Source: Bacteroidales bacterium UBA5382 (GTDB taxonomy: Bacteria > Bacteroidota > Bacteroidia > Bacteroidales > Dysgonomonadaceae). From it: a stretch of 33,473 bases of DNA. This document shows positions 1-10,030 of the stretch, in pieces; within the stretch, counting starts at the first letter, position 1, and the number at the start of each line of letters is the position of its first letter. The position numbers and the translations under genes are program-made. The stretch is taken from assembly GCA_002409745.1 (NCBI GenBank), contig DHOU01000006.1:1-33473 (forward strand), written 5' to 3'. Under the pieces are notes generated by a model. It searched no databases and had not been told where the DNA came from. It was given only the letters and a program-made list of their open reading frames with translations.

Positions 1-31
1 TGCTTTTCCTACAATGGGTTGATCAGAAAAT

Positions 32-1522
<1,491 letters not shown>

Positions 1523-1538
1523 CTATTTTTATTGCGTG

Positions 1539-1546
1539 CAAATGTA
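1539..1546 (-). promoter_or_regulatory. Putative -7 promoter element of guaB
   Basis: On the minus strand the bases read TACATTTG, a full match to the Bacteroidetes -7 consensus TAnnTTTG, about 28 bases before the guaB ATG. No convincing -33 TTTG is visible, which is common for these promoters. Confidence 0.5.
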
Positions 1547-1633
1547 CTCGTTTTTTGTGAATTCCGGTCATAAATGCGTGTTAATTTTTATGATATCCAT
1601 TTCTTGACAGTCGAAGGCATTCGGTACGCACGT

Positions 1634-1670
1634 AAAAAACCTCCGGATGGGACGATTGTCCTACCGGAGG
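1634..1670 (-). terminator. Rho-independent terminator of the serine palmitoyltransferase gene
   Basis: On the minus strand CCTCCGG pairs with CCGGAGG (1664-1670 with 1640-1646). A second inner helix GGAC/GTCC surrounds an AATC loop. The stem is followed directly by six T residues (complement of 1634-1639). It lies 24 bases after the stop codon and separates this gene from guaB. Confidence 0.88.
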
Positions 1671-1693
1671 CGGGTATAAATTATTGTCGCAGC

Positions 1694-2884
1694 TTATAAG
1701 ATGCCGACCTTTTTAAATATTTTGTAGATTCGTTCAATAGCATAATCGACTTGCTCAATCGAATGAGTAGCCATCAAGGCGAATCGTATCAATGTATCTT
1801 CGGGTGCCACGCCGGGAGATACCACGGGATTGACGAAAATACCTTCTTCGAATATTAATTTGGTAATGTAAAATGTTTTGTCATTATCCCGAACATATAG
1901 AGGCATGATGGGGGTTTCGGTAGGGCCTAATTCAAAACCCAAATCCTTGAATCTTTTTATCGTATAATGTGTTAATTCCCATAAATGCTTCACCCTTTCC
2001 GGTTCGGCTTTCAGAATGTCCAGTGCGGCGGATGCGGCGGCAGTAGCGCCGGGAGTGATACTGGCACTGAAAATATTGGTTCGGGCATTGTGCCTCAAAT
2101 AATTGATTACGGGATAGTCTCCGGCCACAAATCCGCCGATGGAGGCCAGCGATTTGCTGAAAGTGCCCATCACCAAATCCACGTCGTTTAATAAGCCAAA
2201 ATGGTCACACACTCCTTTTCCGTTATATTTTCTTCCCAATACGCCCAGGCTATGGGCTTCGTCGACCATGATATTGGCATTGTATTTTTTAGCCAATTTC
2301 ATGATTTCCGGAAGATTCGCTAAATCGCCTTCCATACTGAAAACGCCATCCACCACAATAAGCTTTACTTTATGGCTGTTGCATCTCTGCAGCTGCTTTT
2401 CCAAAGAAGCCATATCATTATGACGAAACTTATACTTGGTCGAAAACGAAGTTCTTAGCCCTTCTATAATGGAAGCATGATCTCTTTCGTCCCAAAGAAT
2501 ATAGTCGTCACGTCCAGTAAGGCATCCGAGGACTCCTTCATTAACCATGAATCCGGTAGGAAACACAATCGCTTCCTCCTTGTCCATAAAGTTGGCCAAT
2601 TTACGTTCAAGTTCAAGATGAATGTCTAAAGTTCCATTCAGAAAACGTGAGCCAGCCATTCCCGTACCATACTTTTTGGTGGCCGCTATGGAAGCTTCTA
2701 TTACTTTCGGATGGTTGGTTAATCCCAAATAGGCATTCGAACCAAACATCAGGACTTTCTTTCCATTAATAATAACCTCTGTATCCTGATCACTTTCTAT
2801 AGCTCGAAAATAAGGATAGATGCCTGCCGCCTTAGCGCGTTGAGGGGCATCGTATCGCATTGTTTTTTCTCTTAACAGGTCCAT
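1694..2884 (-). CDS. spt: Serine palmitoyltransferase (alpha-oxoamine synthase family)
   Basis: A PLP enzyme that condenses L-serine with a fatty acyl-CoA to 3-ketosphinganine, the first step of the sphingolipids made by Bacteroidales. Fold type I features are present: RDHASI (residues 134-139, His stacking on PLP), DEAH (208-211) and TFSKSLASIGGF (241-252) with the Schiff-base Lys244. From memory it resembles the Bacteroides SPT closely (for example GVFSMEGDLANLPEI and CDHFGL) more than KBL or BioF, and there is no biotin or threonine gene nearby. The frame extends two codons further to a TTG, but the ATG at 2882-2884 is the better start and gives 396 residues, the family length. The substrate call rests on family resemblance, since KBL and BioF share these motifs. 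Confidence 0.85.
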   Translation of the reverse strand: MDLLREKTMRYDAPQRAKAAGIYPYFRAIESDQDTEVIINGKKVLMFGSNAYLGLTNHPKVIEASIAATKKYGTGMAGSRFLNGTLDIHLELERKLANFMDKEEAIVFPTGFMVNEGVLGCLTGRDDYILWDERDHASIIEGLRTSFSTKYKFRHNDMASLEKQLQRCNSHKVKLIVVDGVFSMEGDLANLPEIMKLAKKYNANIMVDEAHSLGVLGRKYNGKGVCDHFGLLNDVDLVMGTFSKSLASIGGFVAGDYPVINYLRHNARTNIFSASITPGATAAASAALDILKAEPERVKHLWELTHYTIKRFKDLGFELGPTETPIMPLYVRDNDKTFYITKLIFEEGIFVNPVVSPGVAPEDTLIRFALMATHSIEQVDYAIERIYKIFKKVGIL

Positions 2885-3251
2885 TTTCAAAATTAAGATA
2901 ATCGGTTTCTGTTACTTTATTTTTAAAACAATCTGTTTTTATTTGAAACCGAGTTACAAAGATAACAATTAATTTATTTATTATTTTACGGATATTCTAT
3001 TTATTTCTTTGTCGCAAGTTAAAAGTCTTACTATCAAATTGAAGTTCTTATTTTCGCTTTAGTTGAAAGAAGAGGGCGGTTAATTAAAAATAATGAATAA
3101 ACATTTTTATGTCTGACGACGTTTTATTATCTGCCATTTAATACGATACTGGAATTGTATGGTTTGCTAAGAATAAAAGAGCTTGCCTGATGAATGGTTT
3201 TATAGATAGACGCCCTGTTTTTAGAATATTGGGAATATAATAAAAATTGCA
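2885..3251. other. Divergent intergenic region between spt and a small membrane protein gene
   Basis: This AT-rich stretch of 367 bases carries no convincing gene. The minus strand has TATCTTTG at 2957-2964, a match to the Bacteroidetes -7 element and a candidate spt promoter with a leader of about 70 bases. No clear plus-strand promoter was found for the gene at 3252. Confidence 0.5.
2957..2964 (-). promoter_or_regulatory. Putative -7 promoter element of spt
   Basis: The minus strand reads TATCTTTG, matching TAnnTTTG, about 73 bases before the chosen ATG. No TTTG is seen at the -33 position. Confidence 0.4.
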
Positions 3252-3569
3252 ATGGATAATAAGTACAAAAAACTTTTGAAATGTATCGCATTAGATGCGA
3301 TCGGCATGAGTACGCTGGCGATACCGGGTATAGGGGCGTTCTTAGATGCTGTTTGGGCCCCTATAGCAGCTTCTATCAGTTATAAGATGTTTGGGAATAA
3401 GCGGGGAAAATACACCTCTCTTATTACATTTATCGAAGAACTTTTGCCGGGAACAGATGTCGTTCCTTCCTTTACGATCTTCTGCATTCTCTTTGATTTT
3501 ATAGGATTGGGAAAAGACGATAAAGTACGTAATGCCGTCACAGATGTCGACTATACGGAAACGCGATGA
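3252..3569 (+). CDS. Small conserved-type hydrophobic protein of unknown function
   Basis: A 105-residue protein. The first half is hydrophobic and glycine-rich, with a long stretch around residues 8-45 (IGMSTLAIPGIGAFLDAVWA, then a short amphipathic part). A second hydrophobic stretch lies at about 72-88 (VVPSFTIFCILFDFIGL). The tail is charged. Two membrane segments joined by a basic loop (GNKRGKY) are likely. It is the only plus-strand gene between minus-strand housekeeping genes and ends 23 bases from the convergent rlmD. I recall similar small proteins in other Bacteroidales but cannot name a family. Its composition, ATG start and lack of an opposing gene favour a real gene. Confidence 0.7.
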   Translation: MDNKYKKLLKCIALDAIGMSTLAIPGIGAFLDAVWAPIAASISYKMFGNKRGKYTSLITFIEELLPGTDVVPSFTIFCILFDFIGLGKDDKVRNAVTDVDYTETR

Positions 3570-3592
3570 CCTGAATATACAATGGGTGCTTC

Positions 3593-5002
3593 CTATTTCT
3601 TTTGCAAGAGGACTACATTTTCAACATGATGAGTATGTGGAAACATATCTACCGGTTGTACCCGAGCTACTCGATAAAGACTATCGAGTAAGCTGAGATC
3701 GCGGGCTTGTGTGGCCGGATTGCAGCTGACGTATACGATCCGTTCGGGCTGAGCCGATAAAATTGTTTGAATCACGTTATCGTGCATTCCGGCACGGGGC
3801 GGGTCCGTAATAAGGATATCCGGCCGTCCATGCTCTTCGATAAAACTTTCGGTGAGGATATCCTTCATATCCCCTGCAAAAAACAACGTATTCTCGATCC
3901 TGTTACGGTGCGAATTATCCATGGCATCCTCAATCGCTTCTTCCACATATTCTATACCAATGACTTTTTTTGCTTGTCGTGCTATAAAATTTGCAATCGT
4001 TCCGGTACCTGTATATAGGTCATAAACCAATTCTTTGCCGGAAAGAGACGCGAAGTCCCGTACGACTTTATACAATCGGTAGGCTTGTTTACTATTGGTC
4101 TGAAAAAATGATTTTGGGCCGATTTTGAATTTCAGACCTTCCATTTCCTCATAGATGAAGTCGTTTCCTTTCCATGTAATAACCTCTTGATCCGTAATCG
4201 TGTCGTTGGCTTTTTCATTGACGATGTAAAGCAACGAAGTTATTTCAGGAAATTCGGAAGCCAGAAAGTTCATCAATCGGGTTCTTTTTTCTTCATCTTC
4301 TTTGAAAAAAACGACGATAACCATGACCTCTCCGGTGGAAGTCGTGCGAATAATCAGCGTACGCATCAATCCTTCTTGATTCCGGAGGTCAAAAAACGGA
4401 TACCGGTTGTTGAGGCAAAATGCACGGACAGCATTTCGGATACGGTTTGAAATGTCATCCTGCAACCAGCATTTATGGATATCCAACACCTTATCGAACA
4501 TTCCCGGAATATGAAATCCCAAGGCGTTCATGTCAGACAAATCTTTGTCGGTATTTATCTCCTTTTCAGTAAGCCATCGCTTATTGGAAAACGTAAATTC
4601 CAGTTTGTTGCGGTAAAAAGTTGTATCGGGAGCAGGTAGAATGGACGATATTTCGGGTAATTCCACTTTACCGATGCGGGTAAGATTATCGACAACCTGT
4701 TTCTGCTTATATCGAAGCTGTTCGTCATAAGGCAGTATTTGCCATTTACATCCCCCACAAATACCGAAATGGTCACAAAAAGCATCGGTGCGTGTGTCCG
4801 AATAAGATTCGAAACGTACAACCCGCCCTTCGGCATAACTGCTTTTTTTACGGGTAAGCTGTATGTCGACCACATCGCCGGGGATTGCATAGGGAATAAA
4901 AACGGTCAGCCCGTCGATTTTCGCAATCGCTTTTCCTTCGGCAGCCACATCGCTTATCATTACCGATTCCAATAAAGGAAGTTGTTTTTTCTTTCTCGCC
5001 AT
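3593..5002 (-). CDS. rlmD: 23S rRNA (uracil-C5)-methyltransferase, RlmD/RumA type
   Basis: A SAM-dependent enzyme that methylates a uridine of 23S rRNA (U1939 in E. coli for RlmD). A TRAM domain fills about residues 1-70. Fe-S cluster cysteines are Cys76, Cys82 and Cys85 (CDHFGICGGC) with Cys178 (HKCW). The SAM-binding loop YDLYTGTGT is at 327-335, ITDPPRAGMH at 398-407, the nucleophile Cys427 in VYVSCNPA, and the catalytic Glu461 in HHVENVVLL. The frame continues upstream to a TTG nine codons earlier, but that codon overlaps a -7 promoter box at 5027-5034. The ATG at 5000-5002 is therefore the credible start, giving 469 residues. Bacteroidales carry more than one paralogue of this family, so the exact target uridine is inferred. 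Confidence 0.88.
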   Translation of the reverse strand: MARKKKQLPLLESVMISDVAAEGKAIAKIDGLTVFIPYAIPGDVVDIQLTRKKSSYAEGRVVRFESYSDTRTDAFCDHFGICGGCKWQILPYDEQLRYKQKQVVDNLTRIGKVELPEISSILPAPDTTFYRNKLEFTFSNKRWLTEKEINTDKDLSDMNALGFHIPGMFDKVLDIHKCWLQDDISNRIRNAVRAFCLNNRYPFFDLRNQEGLMRTLIIRTTSTGEVMVIVVFFKEDEEKRTRLMNFLASEFPEITSLLYIVNEKANDTITDQEVITWKGNDFIYEEMEGLKFKIGPKSFFQTNSKQAYRLYKVVRDFASLSGKELVYDLYTGTGTIANFIARQAKKVIGIEYVEEAIEDAMDNSHRNRIENTLFFAGDMKDILTESFIEEHGRPDILITDPPRAGMHDNVIQTILSAQPERIVYVSCNPATQARDLSLLDSLYRVARVQPVDMFPHTHHVENVVLLQKK

Positions 5003-5026
5003 TCGGTCTGTTTCTGTTTTAGGATG

Positions 5027-5034
5027 CAAAGATA
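5027..5034 (-). promoter_or_regulatory. Putative -7 promoter element of rlmD
   Basis: The minus strand reads TATCTTTG (TAnnTTTG). Transcription would begin about 5-8 bases downstream, inside the stretch a TTG start would need. This decides the ATG at 5002 as start and implies a very short leader. Confidence 0.5.
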
Positions 5035-5183
5035 ATCAATAAAAAGAGAAGTGTCGATAGCGTTAAAAAAATGCCATCGTATGGAGTTTCGTAATTGGAT
5101 TCATTGTAAATCTCCTTTCAATAAAAAATAATACTTGTTCATTTTAATGGACAAGCAAATGTAAGGAACATTTTTGTAATGAT

Positions 5184-5222
5184 AAAAAAATCGCGGTAAA
5201 ACAACGTCTTACCACGATTTTA
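5184..5222 (-). terminator. Rho-independent terminator of dnaK
   Basis: On the minus strand AAAATCGTGGTAA pairs with TTTACCGCGATTTT across a loop of about 8 bases, with one internal mismatch, and runs into seven T residues (complement of 5184-5190). It lies about 30 bases after the dnaK stop. Confidence 0.85.
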
Positions 5223-5253
5223 TAATTATCTATTATTCTGTGTGATAGTTTCT

Positions 5254-7173
5254 TTATTTCACTTCCTCAAAATCCACATCGGTTACATTGTCGCCGGATT
5301 GGGTTCCACCATTCTGGGAAGAACCGGTGGTATTCGGACCTTCATTCGGATTTTGTGGCCCCTGTTGTTGGTTGGAGGCATTATACATATCCTGCGAAGC
5401 TGCCTGAAATGCGGTGTTCAGTTCTGCAATAGCTCCATCGATAGCCGCTACATCTTGCGCTTTATGCGCTTCTTTCAGTTTATTCAACGCTGCTTCGATA
5501 GGTGCCTTTTTATCGGCAGGTATCTTGTCTCCCAACTCGGAGAGTTGTTTTTCCGTTTGGAAGATGGTCGAGTCCGCCTGATTCAACTTGTCGATACGAT
5601 CTTTTTCTCTCTTATCGGCTTCGGCATTCGCGGCTGCCTCTTCTTTCATCCGTTTGATTTCGTCGTCACTTAAACCGGAAGAGGCTTCGATACGGATCTT
5701 TTGTTCTTTGCCGGTCGCTTTGTCTTTAGCCGACACATTGAGGATACCATTGGCATCGATATCGAAAGTCACTTCGATCTGAGGAATGCCCCGAGGAGAA
5801 GGCGGAATGCCATCGAGATTGAACACTCCGATTTGTTTGTTATCGCGTGCCAGCGAACGTTCCCCTTGCAATACATTGATTTGCACCGAAGGTTGGTTGT
5901 CGGCCGCTGTAGAGAAGACTTCGCTTTTCTTTGTAGGAATCGTCGTGTTGGCGTCGATCAGTTTGGTCATTACACCCCCTAATGTTTCGATACCCAAAGA
6001 CAGAGGAGTTACATCCAACAACAAAACATCTTTCACTTCACCTGTCAGTACGGCTCCTTGTATTGCGGCTCCGACAGCAACAACTTCGTCCGGGTTTACC
6101 CCTTTGTGCGGGGCTTTACCGAAAAGTTTTTCCACTAATTGCTGTACGGCGGGTATACGGGTAGAACCACCCACTAAAATCACTTCGTCAATCTCCGAGT
6201 TGGTAAGTCCGGCATCTTTCATCGACGTTTGGCAGGGCAGTATACATTTCTGTAGCAAGTCATCGATTAACTGCTCGAATTTAGCGCGGGTCAATGTTTT
6301 CACCAAGTGTTTGGGTATTCCGTTTACCGGCATAATATAGGGCAGATTGATTTCGGTAGACGTCGCGCTTGAAAGTTCTATTTTTGCTTTTTCAGCAGCC
6401 TCTTTTAGGCGTTGTAATGCCATTGGGTCTTTACGCAAGTCGAGCCCTTCCTCTTTCATAAATTCGTCGGCCAGCCAATCGATAATTCGATGGTCGAAGT
6501 CGTCCCCTCCGAGGTGAGTGTCACCGTTTGTAGACTTCACTTCAAAAACGCCGTCGCCTAATTCGAGGATAGAGATATCGAACGTCCCTCCTCCCAAGTC
6601 AAAAACGGCAATTTTCAGATCGCTTTTTTTCTTATCGAGACCATAAGCCAATGCTGCGGCTGTAGGTTCATTCACGATACGGCGTACGGTAAGTCCTGCA
6701 ATTTCCCCGGCTTCTTTTGTAGCCTGGCGTTGTGCGTCGCTAAAGTATGCCGGTACGGTAATCACCGCCTCCGTGACTTGTTGTCCAAGATAATCTTCGG
6801 CCGTTTTTTTCATTTTTTGCAAAACGATGGCCGATATTTCTTGCGGAGAATATAAATGTCCGTTTATATCTACACGAGGTGTATTATTATCGCCGTGTAC
6901 CACTTTATAGGGTACCCTGGCAATTTCTTTTTGCACCTGATCGAATGTTTCGCCCATAAATGTCTTGATGGAGTATACGGTGTTGCTCGGGTTTGTAATA
7001 GCCTGACGTTTGGCAGGATCACCCACTTTGCGTTCTCCATTGTCTACAAAGGCGACCACCGAAGGCGTCGTCCGTTTACCTTCATTATTAGGGATTACCA
7101 CCGGTTCGTTACCTTCCATTACGGCAACGCAAGAGTTTGTGGTTCCTAAGTCAATTCCAATAATTTTTCCCAT
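5254..7173 (-). CDS. dnaK: Molecular chaperone DnaK (Hsp70)
   Basis: The ATP-driven Hsp70 chaperone folds and protects cytoplasmic proteins with DnaJ and GrpE, neither of which is in the window. The 639-residue protein starts with the Hsp70 signature [11 protein letters not shown] (residues 4-14). It has the second phosphate motif [12 protein letters not shown], the adenosine motif [13 protein letters not shown], and the substrate-binding beta domain with [17 protein letters not shown] helical lid follows, then a Gln/Asn/Gly-rich linker. The protein ends in [11 protein letters not shown], the usual conserved DnaK tail. It stands alone with its own terminator downstream. Two neighbouring inverted repeats lie about 80-120 bases before the start and may be regulatory. 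Confidence 0.98.
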   Translation of the reverse strand: MGKIIGIDLGTTNSCVAVMEGNEPVVIPNNEGKRTTPSVVAFVDNGERKVGDPAKRQAITNPSNTVYSIKTFMGETFDQVQKEIARVPYKVVHGDNNTPRVDINGHLYSPQEISAIVLQKMKKTAEDYLGQQVTEAVITVPAYFSDAQRQATKEAGEIAGLTVRRIVNEPTAAALAYGLDKKKSDLKIAVFDLGGGTFDISILELGDGVFEVKSTNGDTHLGGDDFDHRIIDWLADEFMKEEGLDLRKDPMALQRLKEAAEKAKIELSSATSTEINLPYIMPVNGIPKHLVKTLTRAKFEQLIDDLLQKCILPCQTSMKDAGLTNSEIDEVILVGGSTRIPAVQQLVEKLFGKAPHKGVNPDEVVAVGAAIQGAVLTGEVKDVLLLDVTPLSLGIETLGGVMTKLIDANTTIPTKKSEVFSTAADNQPSVQINVLQGERSLARDNKQIGVFNLDGIPPSPRGIPQIEVTFDIDANGILNVSAKDKATGKEQKIRIEASSGLSDDEIKRMKEEAAANAEADKREKDRIDKLNQADSTIFQTEKQLSELGDKIPADKKAPIEAALNKLKEAHKAQDVAAIDGAIAELNTAFQAASQDMYNASNQQQGPQNPNEGPNTTGSSQNGGTQSGDNVTDVDFEEVK

Positions 7174-7253
7174 AGTTATATGTTGTTTTACTTTTTAATT
7201 TTTCTTTTTACTTACATTTTTCAGTATGCACACTATTTTGTTTTCAAATGTTG

Positions 7254-7295
7254 TGCCAAAAATCAGTTGGCAGAAAATATGACAATATGTCGTAT
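7254..7295. promoter_or_regulatory. Two adjacent inverted repeats upstream of dnaK
   Basis: TGCCAA and TTGGCA (7254-7259 and 7267-7272) form a perfect inverted repeat with a 7-base spacer. ATATGAC and GTCGTAT (7277-7283 and 7289-7295) form a second one with one G.T-type mismatch and a 5-base spacer. They lie 80-120 bases upstream of the dnaK ATG. They do not match the CIRCE element. A control site for the chaperone gene is an inference from position. Confidence 0.3.
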
Positions 7296-7353
7296 TCTTT
7301 TTTTTGGATAATTTAGGAATAATCGTCAGGTAGATCTTGTATCTCCATGATAA

Positions 7354-7383
7354 AGCCCATCCTTTTATTTAAAAAGATGGGCT
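7354..7383 (-). terminator. Terminator hairpin after the VWA lipoprotein gene
   Basis: AGCCCATC (7354-7361) pairs with GATGGGCT (7376-7383). The loop between them can itself pair TTTTA with TAAAA. It lies about 40 bases after the stop of the gene at 7425. The T-tract on the minus strand is weak (TTTAT), so termination is likely but not certain. Confidence 0.6.
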
Positions 7384-7424
7384 ATTAAGTTTTATTCTCC
7401 GTTGAAGGATTGTGTCCTTTCTAC

Positions 7425-8876
7425 CTAAGGTAATTTCCCAATCAATTCGATAAATTGTTTACGATATCCGTTCGGATCGAATGAGAAGGATGACCCGGCA
7501 AGATTTTTGACCATTTTTTGATCCAAAGTGCCTTTATACTCCGACTCGCGCATTAATAATCCGAATCCGGCAACCGAAACGGCAAATCGGGTATCTTCGG
7601 AAGCTGCGTTGATCGATAACGGTGTTTGGCGGATGGATAGACTTAAGGGCCGGCTGCTGTCGCTGTCCGGAAGTTTGTATCGGAAATCAAATTTAGCGTA
7701 TTCAGCCGAGGCATCGTTCTTTTTCAATATCACTTCATACAATGCCGTAATCGTTTGTGAAGAGCCTATTTCACCCGCATCCTTTTCATCGTCTTCAAAA
7801 TCCTCATCTTTCATTTTACGGTTTTCATAACCGATGAGACGATACGACTCTACCCTGTCCGGATTAAAGGTGATTTGTATTTTGGCATCCTTGGCTACCG
7901 TGTGGAACTTGGATTTTTCGTGAACGAAGACCTTTTGAATCTGATCGGCATTATCGATATATTCATAATTGCCGTTTCCTTTGTTGGCTATTTGTTCCAT
8001 CATGTGGTCGTTGAGGTTTCCGGTACCTACGCCCAATACCGTAAGGTAAATACCGCCTTTCCGCTTTTCTTCAATCAATTCGACCAAGGCGTCGGTGGAG
8101 GATATTCCGACATTGAAATCCCCGTCGGAGCCCAATATAATACGGTTGTTTCCTCCGTCTATGAAGTTTTCCCGTGCAATTTCATAAGCCGTTGTAATAC
8201 CTGCGGCTCCGGCGGTCGATCCGCCGGCTCCCAACCGATCGATCGCCGCTTTTATATGATCGGCTTCCGACGCAGGTGTAGAAGGAAGTAACACACCTAC
8301 TTCACCGGCATATACTACAATGGCGACTCTGTCTTCCGGTTCGAGTTCATCGACAAGTTGTTTGAATCCGGTTTTCAGGACGCCGAGTTTTTCGGGCGGG
8401 GTCATGGAGCCGGATACATCGATCAGGAATACATAGTTGGAGTTGGGTAACTCCTCTTCAGAAATGGTTTTTCCTTTAATTCCCAAACGCATAATATGGT
8501 GCTCTTCATTCCATGGACAGGTAACCAGCTCGGAACTCAACGATATGTTTTCGCCGGCTTCCGGCTCGGGATAGTTGTAGGTGAAATAATTGACATATTC
8601 TTCCGTACGTACCGATTCTTTAGGCGGTTTCTGCCCGAGATTCACATATCGGCGCATGTTGGCGTATGAAGCTCCATCGGCATCAATTGAAAAAGTGGAT
8701 AGGGGATAGTCCTTTACTTTCAGAAACGGATTTTCTTCATACTCTTTGTACTTTTCGTTATAGGCAATCTCTCCGAATCCGTTTTCATACGAATAAGAAG
8801 GGGAGTCATCACTCACTTTCGTGCACGATAGAAAGAATATCATGCAAACGGCTAATACTTTTGTAATTGTTTTCAT
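7425..8876 (-). CDS. von Willebrand factor A lipoprotein, YfbK-like
   Basis: A secreted lipoprotein of 483 residues. The signal peptide ends in the lipobox FLSC with Cys18. A YfbK-type N-terminal region (about 45-145, with PLSTFSIDADGASYANMRRY) precedes a VWA domain at about 147-320. The MIDAS metal site is visible as DVSGSM (153-158), GGSTAG (218-223) and SDGDFN (250-255). A C-terminal beta-rich domain of the DUF3520 type follows (about 325-480). Some Bacteroidetes homologues carry an extra N-terminal carboxypeptidase-regulatory-like domain, which is absent here. The gene follows the PstS-like lipoprotein by 30 bases, so the two are probably co-transcribed. Function is unknown; the VWA domain suggests metal-dependent protein binding at the cell surface or in the periplasm. 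Confidence 0.88.
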   Translation of the reverse strand: MKTITKVLAVCMIFFLSCTKVSDDSPSYSYENGFGEIAYNEKYKEYEENPFLKVKDYPLSTFSIDADGASYANMRRYVNLGQKPPKESVRTEEYVNYFTYNYPEPEAGENISLSSELVTCPWNEEHHIMRLGIKGKTISEEELPNSNYVFLIDVSGSMTPPEKLGVLKTGFKQLVDELEPEDRVAIVVYAGEVGVLLPSTPASEADHIKAAIDRLGAGGSTAGAAGITTAYEIARENFIDGGNNRIILGSDGDFNVGISSTDALVELIEEKRKGGIYLTVLGVGTGNLNDHMMEQIANKGNGNYEYIDNADQIQKVFVHEKSKFHTVAKDAKIQITFNPDRVESYRLIGYENRKMKDEDFEDDEKDAGEIGSSQTITALYEVILKKNDASAEYAKFDFRYKLPDSDSSRPLSLSIRQTPLSINAASEDTRFAVSVAGFGLLMRESEYKGTLDQKMVKNLAGSSFSFDPNGYRKQFIELIGKLP

Positions 8877-8906
8877 CAGATAGCATATTTTAAATTGTTC
8901 TTATTG

Positions 8907-9857
8907 TTAGTTGGGAATGTATCCGCTTCGTGCAATTATGCTTTTACCCGCTTTTGTTTGAAGTAAATCATAGAGTTTGTAGGCATAGGAAGATTTATCC
9001 AAATCCGAACGGATGACGGCATATACATCCGCCATATACGGGTAAGTTTGCTTTGACAGGCTACTCTTATCGGGATAAATTCCATTTACCGACAAGGTTT
9101 TTACACGCTCGGCATCCCTTACAATTTGTTCCTTATAATAATATACCGTGTAGCAAATGGCATTTTCTTCTGAACGAACCTGAGAGAAAGCCAGCATCAT
9201 GCTTGAGAGTTCGCGTTCTTCACTCCATTCCGGCATGTGTAATCCTTTCATCACAATGGATTCCATGAGTTCCTGACTGCCTGAGTTTTGATTGCGCACA
9301 TACGGTTTAATCGGCAAGTCATTGCCGCCAACCTGTTTCCAATTGGTTATTTTTCCCATATAAATATCCTGAATCTGCTTATGGGTAAGTGTTTGAACAG
9401 GATTTTTCTCATTAATAATAAAGATAAAAGCATCGTGCGCTATCGGAGTTTCGGTTAATGTAACCCCAGCCTTGATGGCATACTCTTTCTCGTCGTCCGA
9501 TATTCGCCTATGGGTAAGAATAAAATCAGCCTTTTTATCGATTAAATTGATGAAAGACTGGTGCGTTTGCGAAGTCTTTATCCGTTCTTCAAAAAAACTA
9601 CGGGGAACATCGTCGTAGTTCGGTTTTATTTCCCAGGTGAAATAGACATATAACAAATGTTGCCACTCATAACGGCAATTCAACAGTTCGCAGGCAATAA
9701 TCGTTTGCAGAGGCGCCGTCGAAGTGGAGCCATCGACACGGGGATAATTTTCCGTCGTAATTCCTTCAATAGTGACTGAGGGTTTATTGGTTTCTTTTTC
9801 GCAGGAAAAAACAAATAAAGGCACAAGCAAGAGAAATAACTTTAGAATCGTTTTCAT
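8907..9857 (-). CDS. PstS-like substrate-binding lipoprotein
   Basis: A 316-residue periplasmic-binding-protein-like lipoprotein. The signal peptide ends in FVFSC with Cys19. The N-terminus has the PstS-type ligand loop RVDGSTSTAPL (about residues 40-50). Then come ADFILTHRRISDDE, IAHDAFIFIINEKNPV and IQDIYMGKITNWKQVGG, which are hallmarks of the phosphate-binding PstS-like family (PF12849), and RNQNSGSQE, the second anion loop. No permease, ATPase or phoU gene is nearby, so a transport role cannot be assumed. It may sense or scavenge an anion. It is the first gene of a probable two-gene operon with the VWA lipoprotein. No TAnnTTTG box was found upstream. Confidence 0.82.
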   Translation of the reverse strand: MKTILKLFLLLVPLFVFSCEKETNKPSVTIEGITTENYPRVDGSTSTAPLQTIIACELLNCRYEWQHLLYVYFTWEIKPNYDDVPRSFFEERIKTSQTHQSFINLIDKKADFILTHRRISDDEKEYAIKAGVTLTETPIAHDAFIFIINEKNPVQTLTHKQIQDIYMGKITNWKQVGGNDLPIKPYVRNQNSGSQELMESIVMKGLHMPEWSEERELSSMMLAFSQVRSEENAICYTVYYYKEQIVRDAERVKTLSVNGIYPDKSSLSKQTYPYMADVYAVIRSDLDKSSYAYKLYDLLQTKAGKSIIARSGYIPN

Positions 9858-9965
9858 AACCCTTTTTTTATAGATAGAAATTAGTAAGTTGTTGAACGCC
9901 TACATCTATAGAGATGTTTTTTTTGAAAAAACGCTGCATCATTTCTTCTCTTTAACAGGTACTGA

Positions 9966-10002
9966 AAATAAAACGGGGCAACCGGATAAACCGGCAGCCC
10001 CG
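9966..10002 (-). terminator. Rho-independent terminator of the etfB-etfA-acyl-CoA dehydrogenase operon
   Basis: CGGGGCAACCGG (9974-9985) pairs with CCGGCAGCCCCG (9991-10002), with one internal mismatched step and an ATAAA loop. On the minus strand it is followed by TTTTATTTT. It lies about 28 bases after the dehydrogenase stop. Confidence 0.88.
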
Positions 10003-10030
10003 CAAAAATTAAAATTATGAATGGAAAAAA

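Noticed and set aside
5786..6340. Plus-strand open frame of 184 codons opposite dnaK
   Set aside because: It is antisense to the highly conserved dnaK and has no features of its own.
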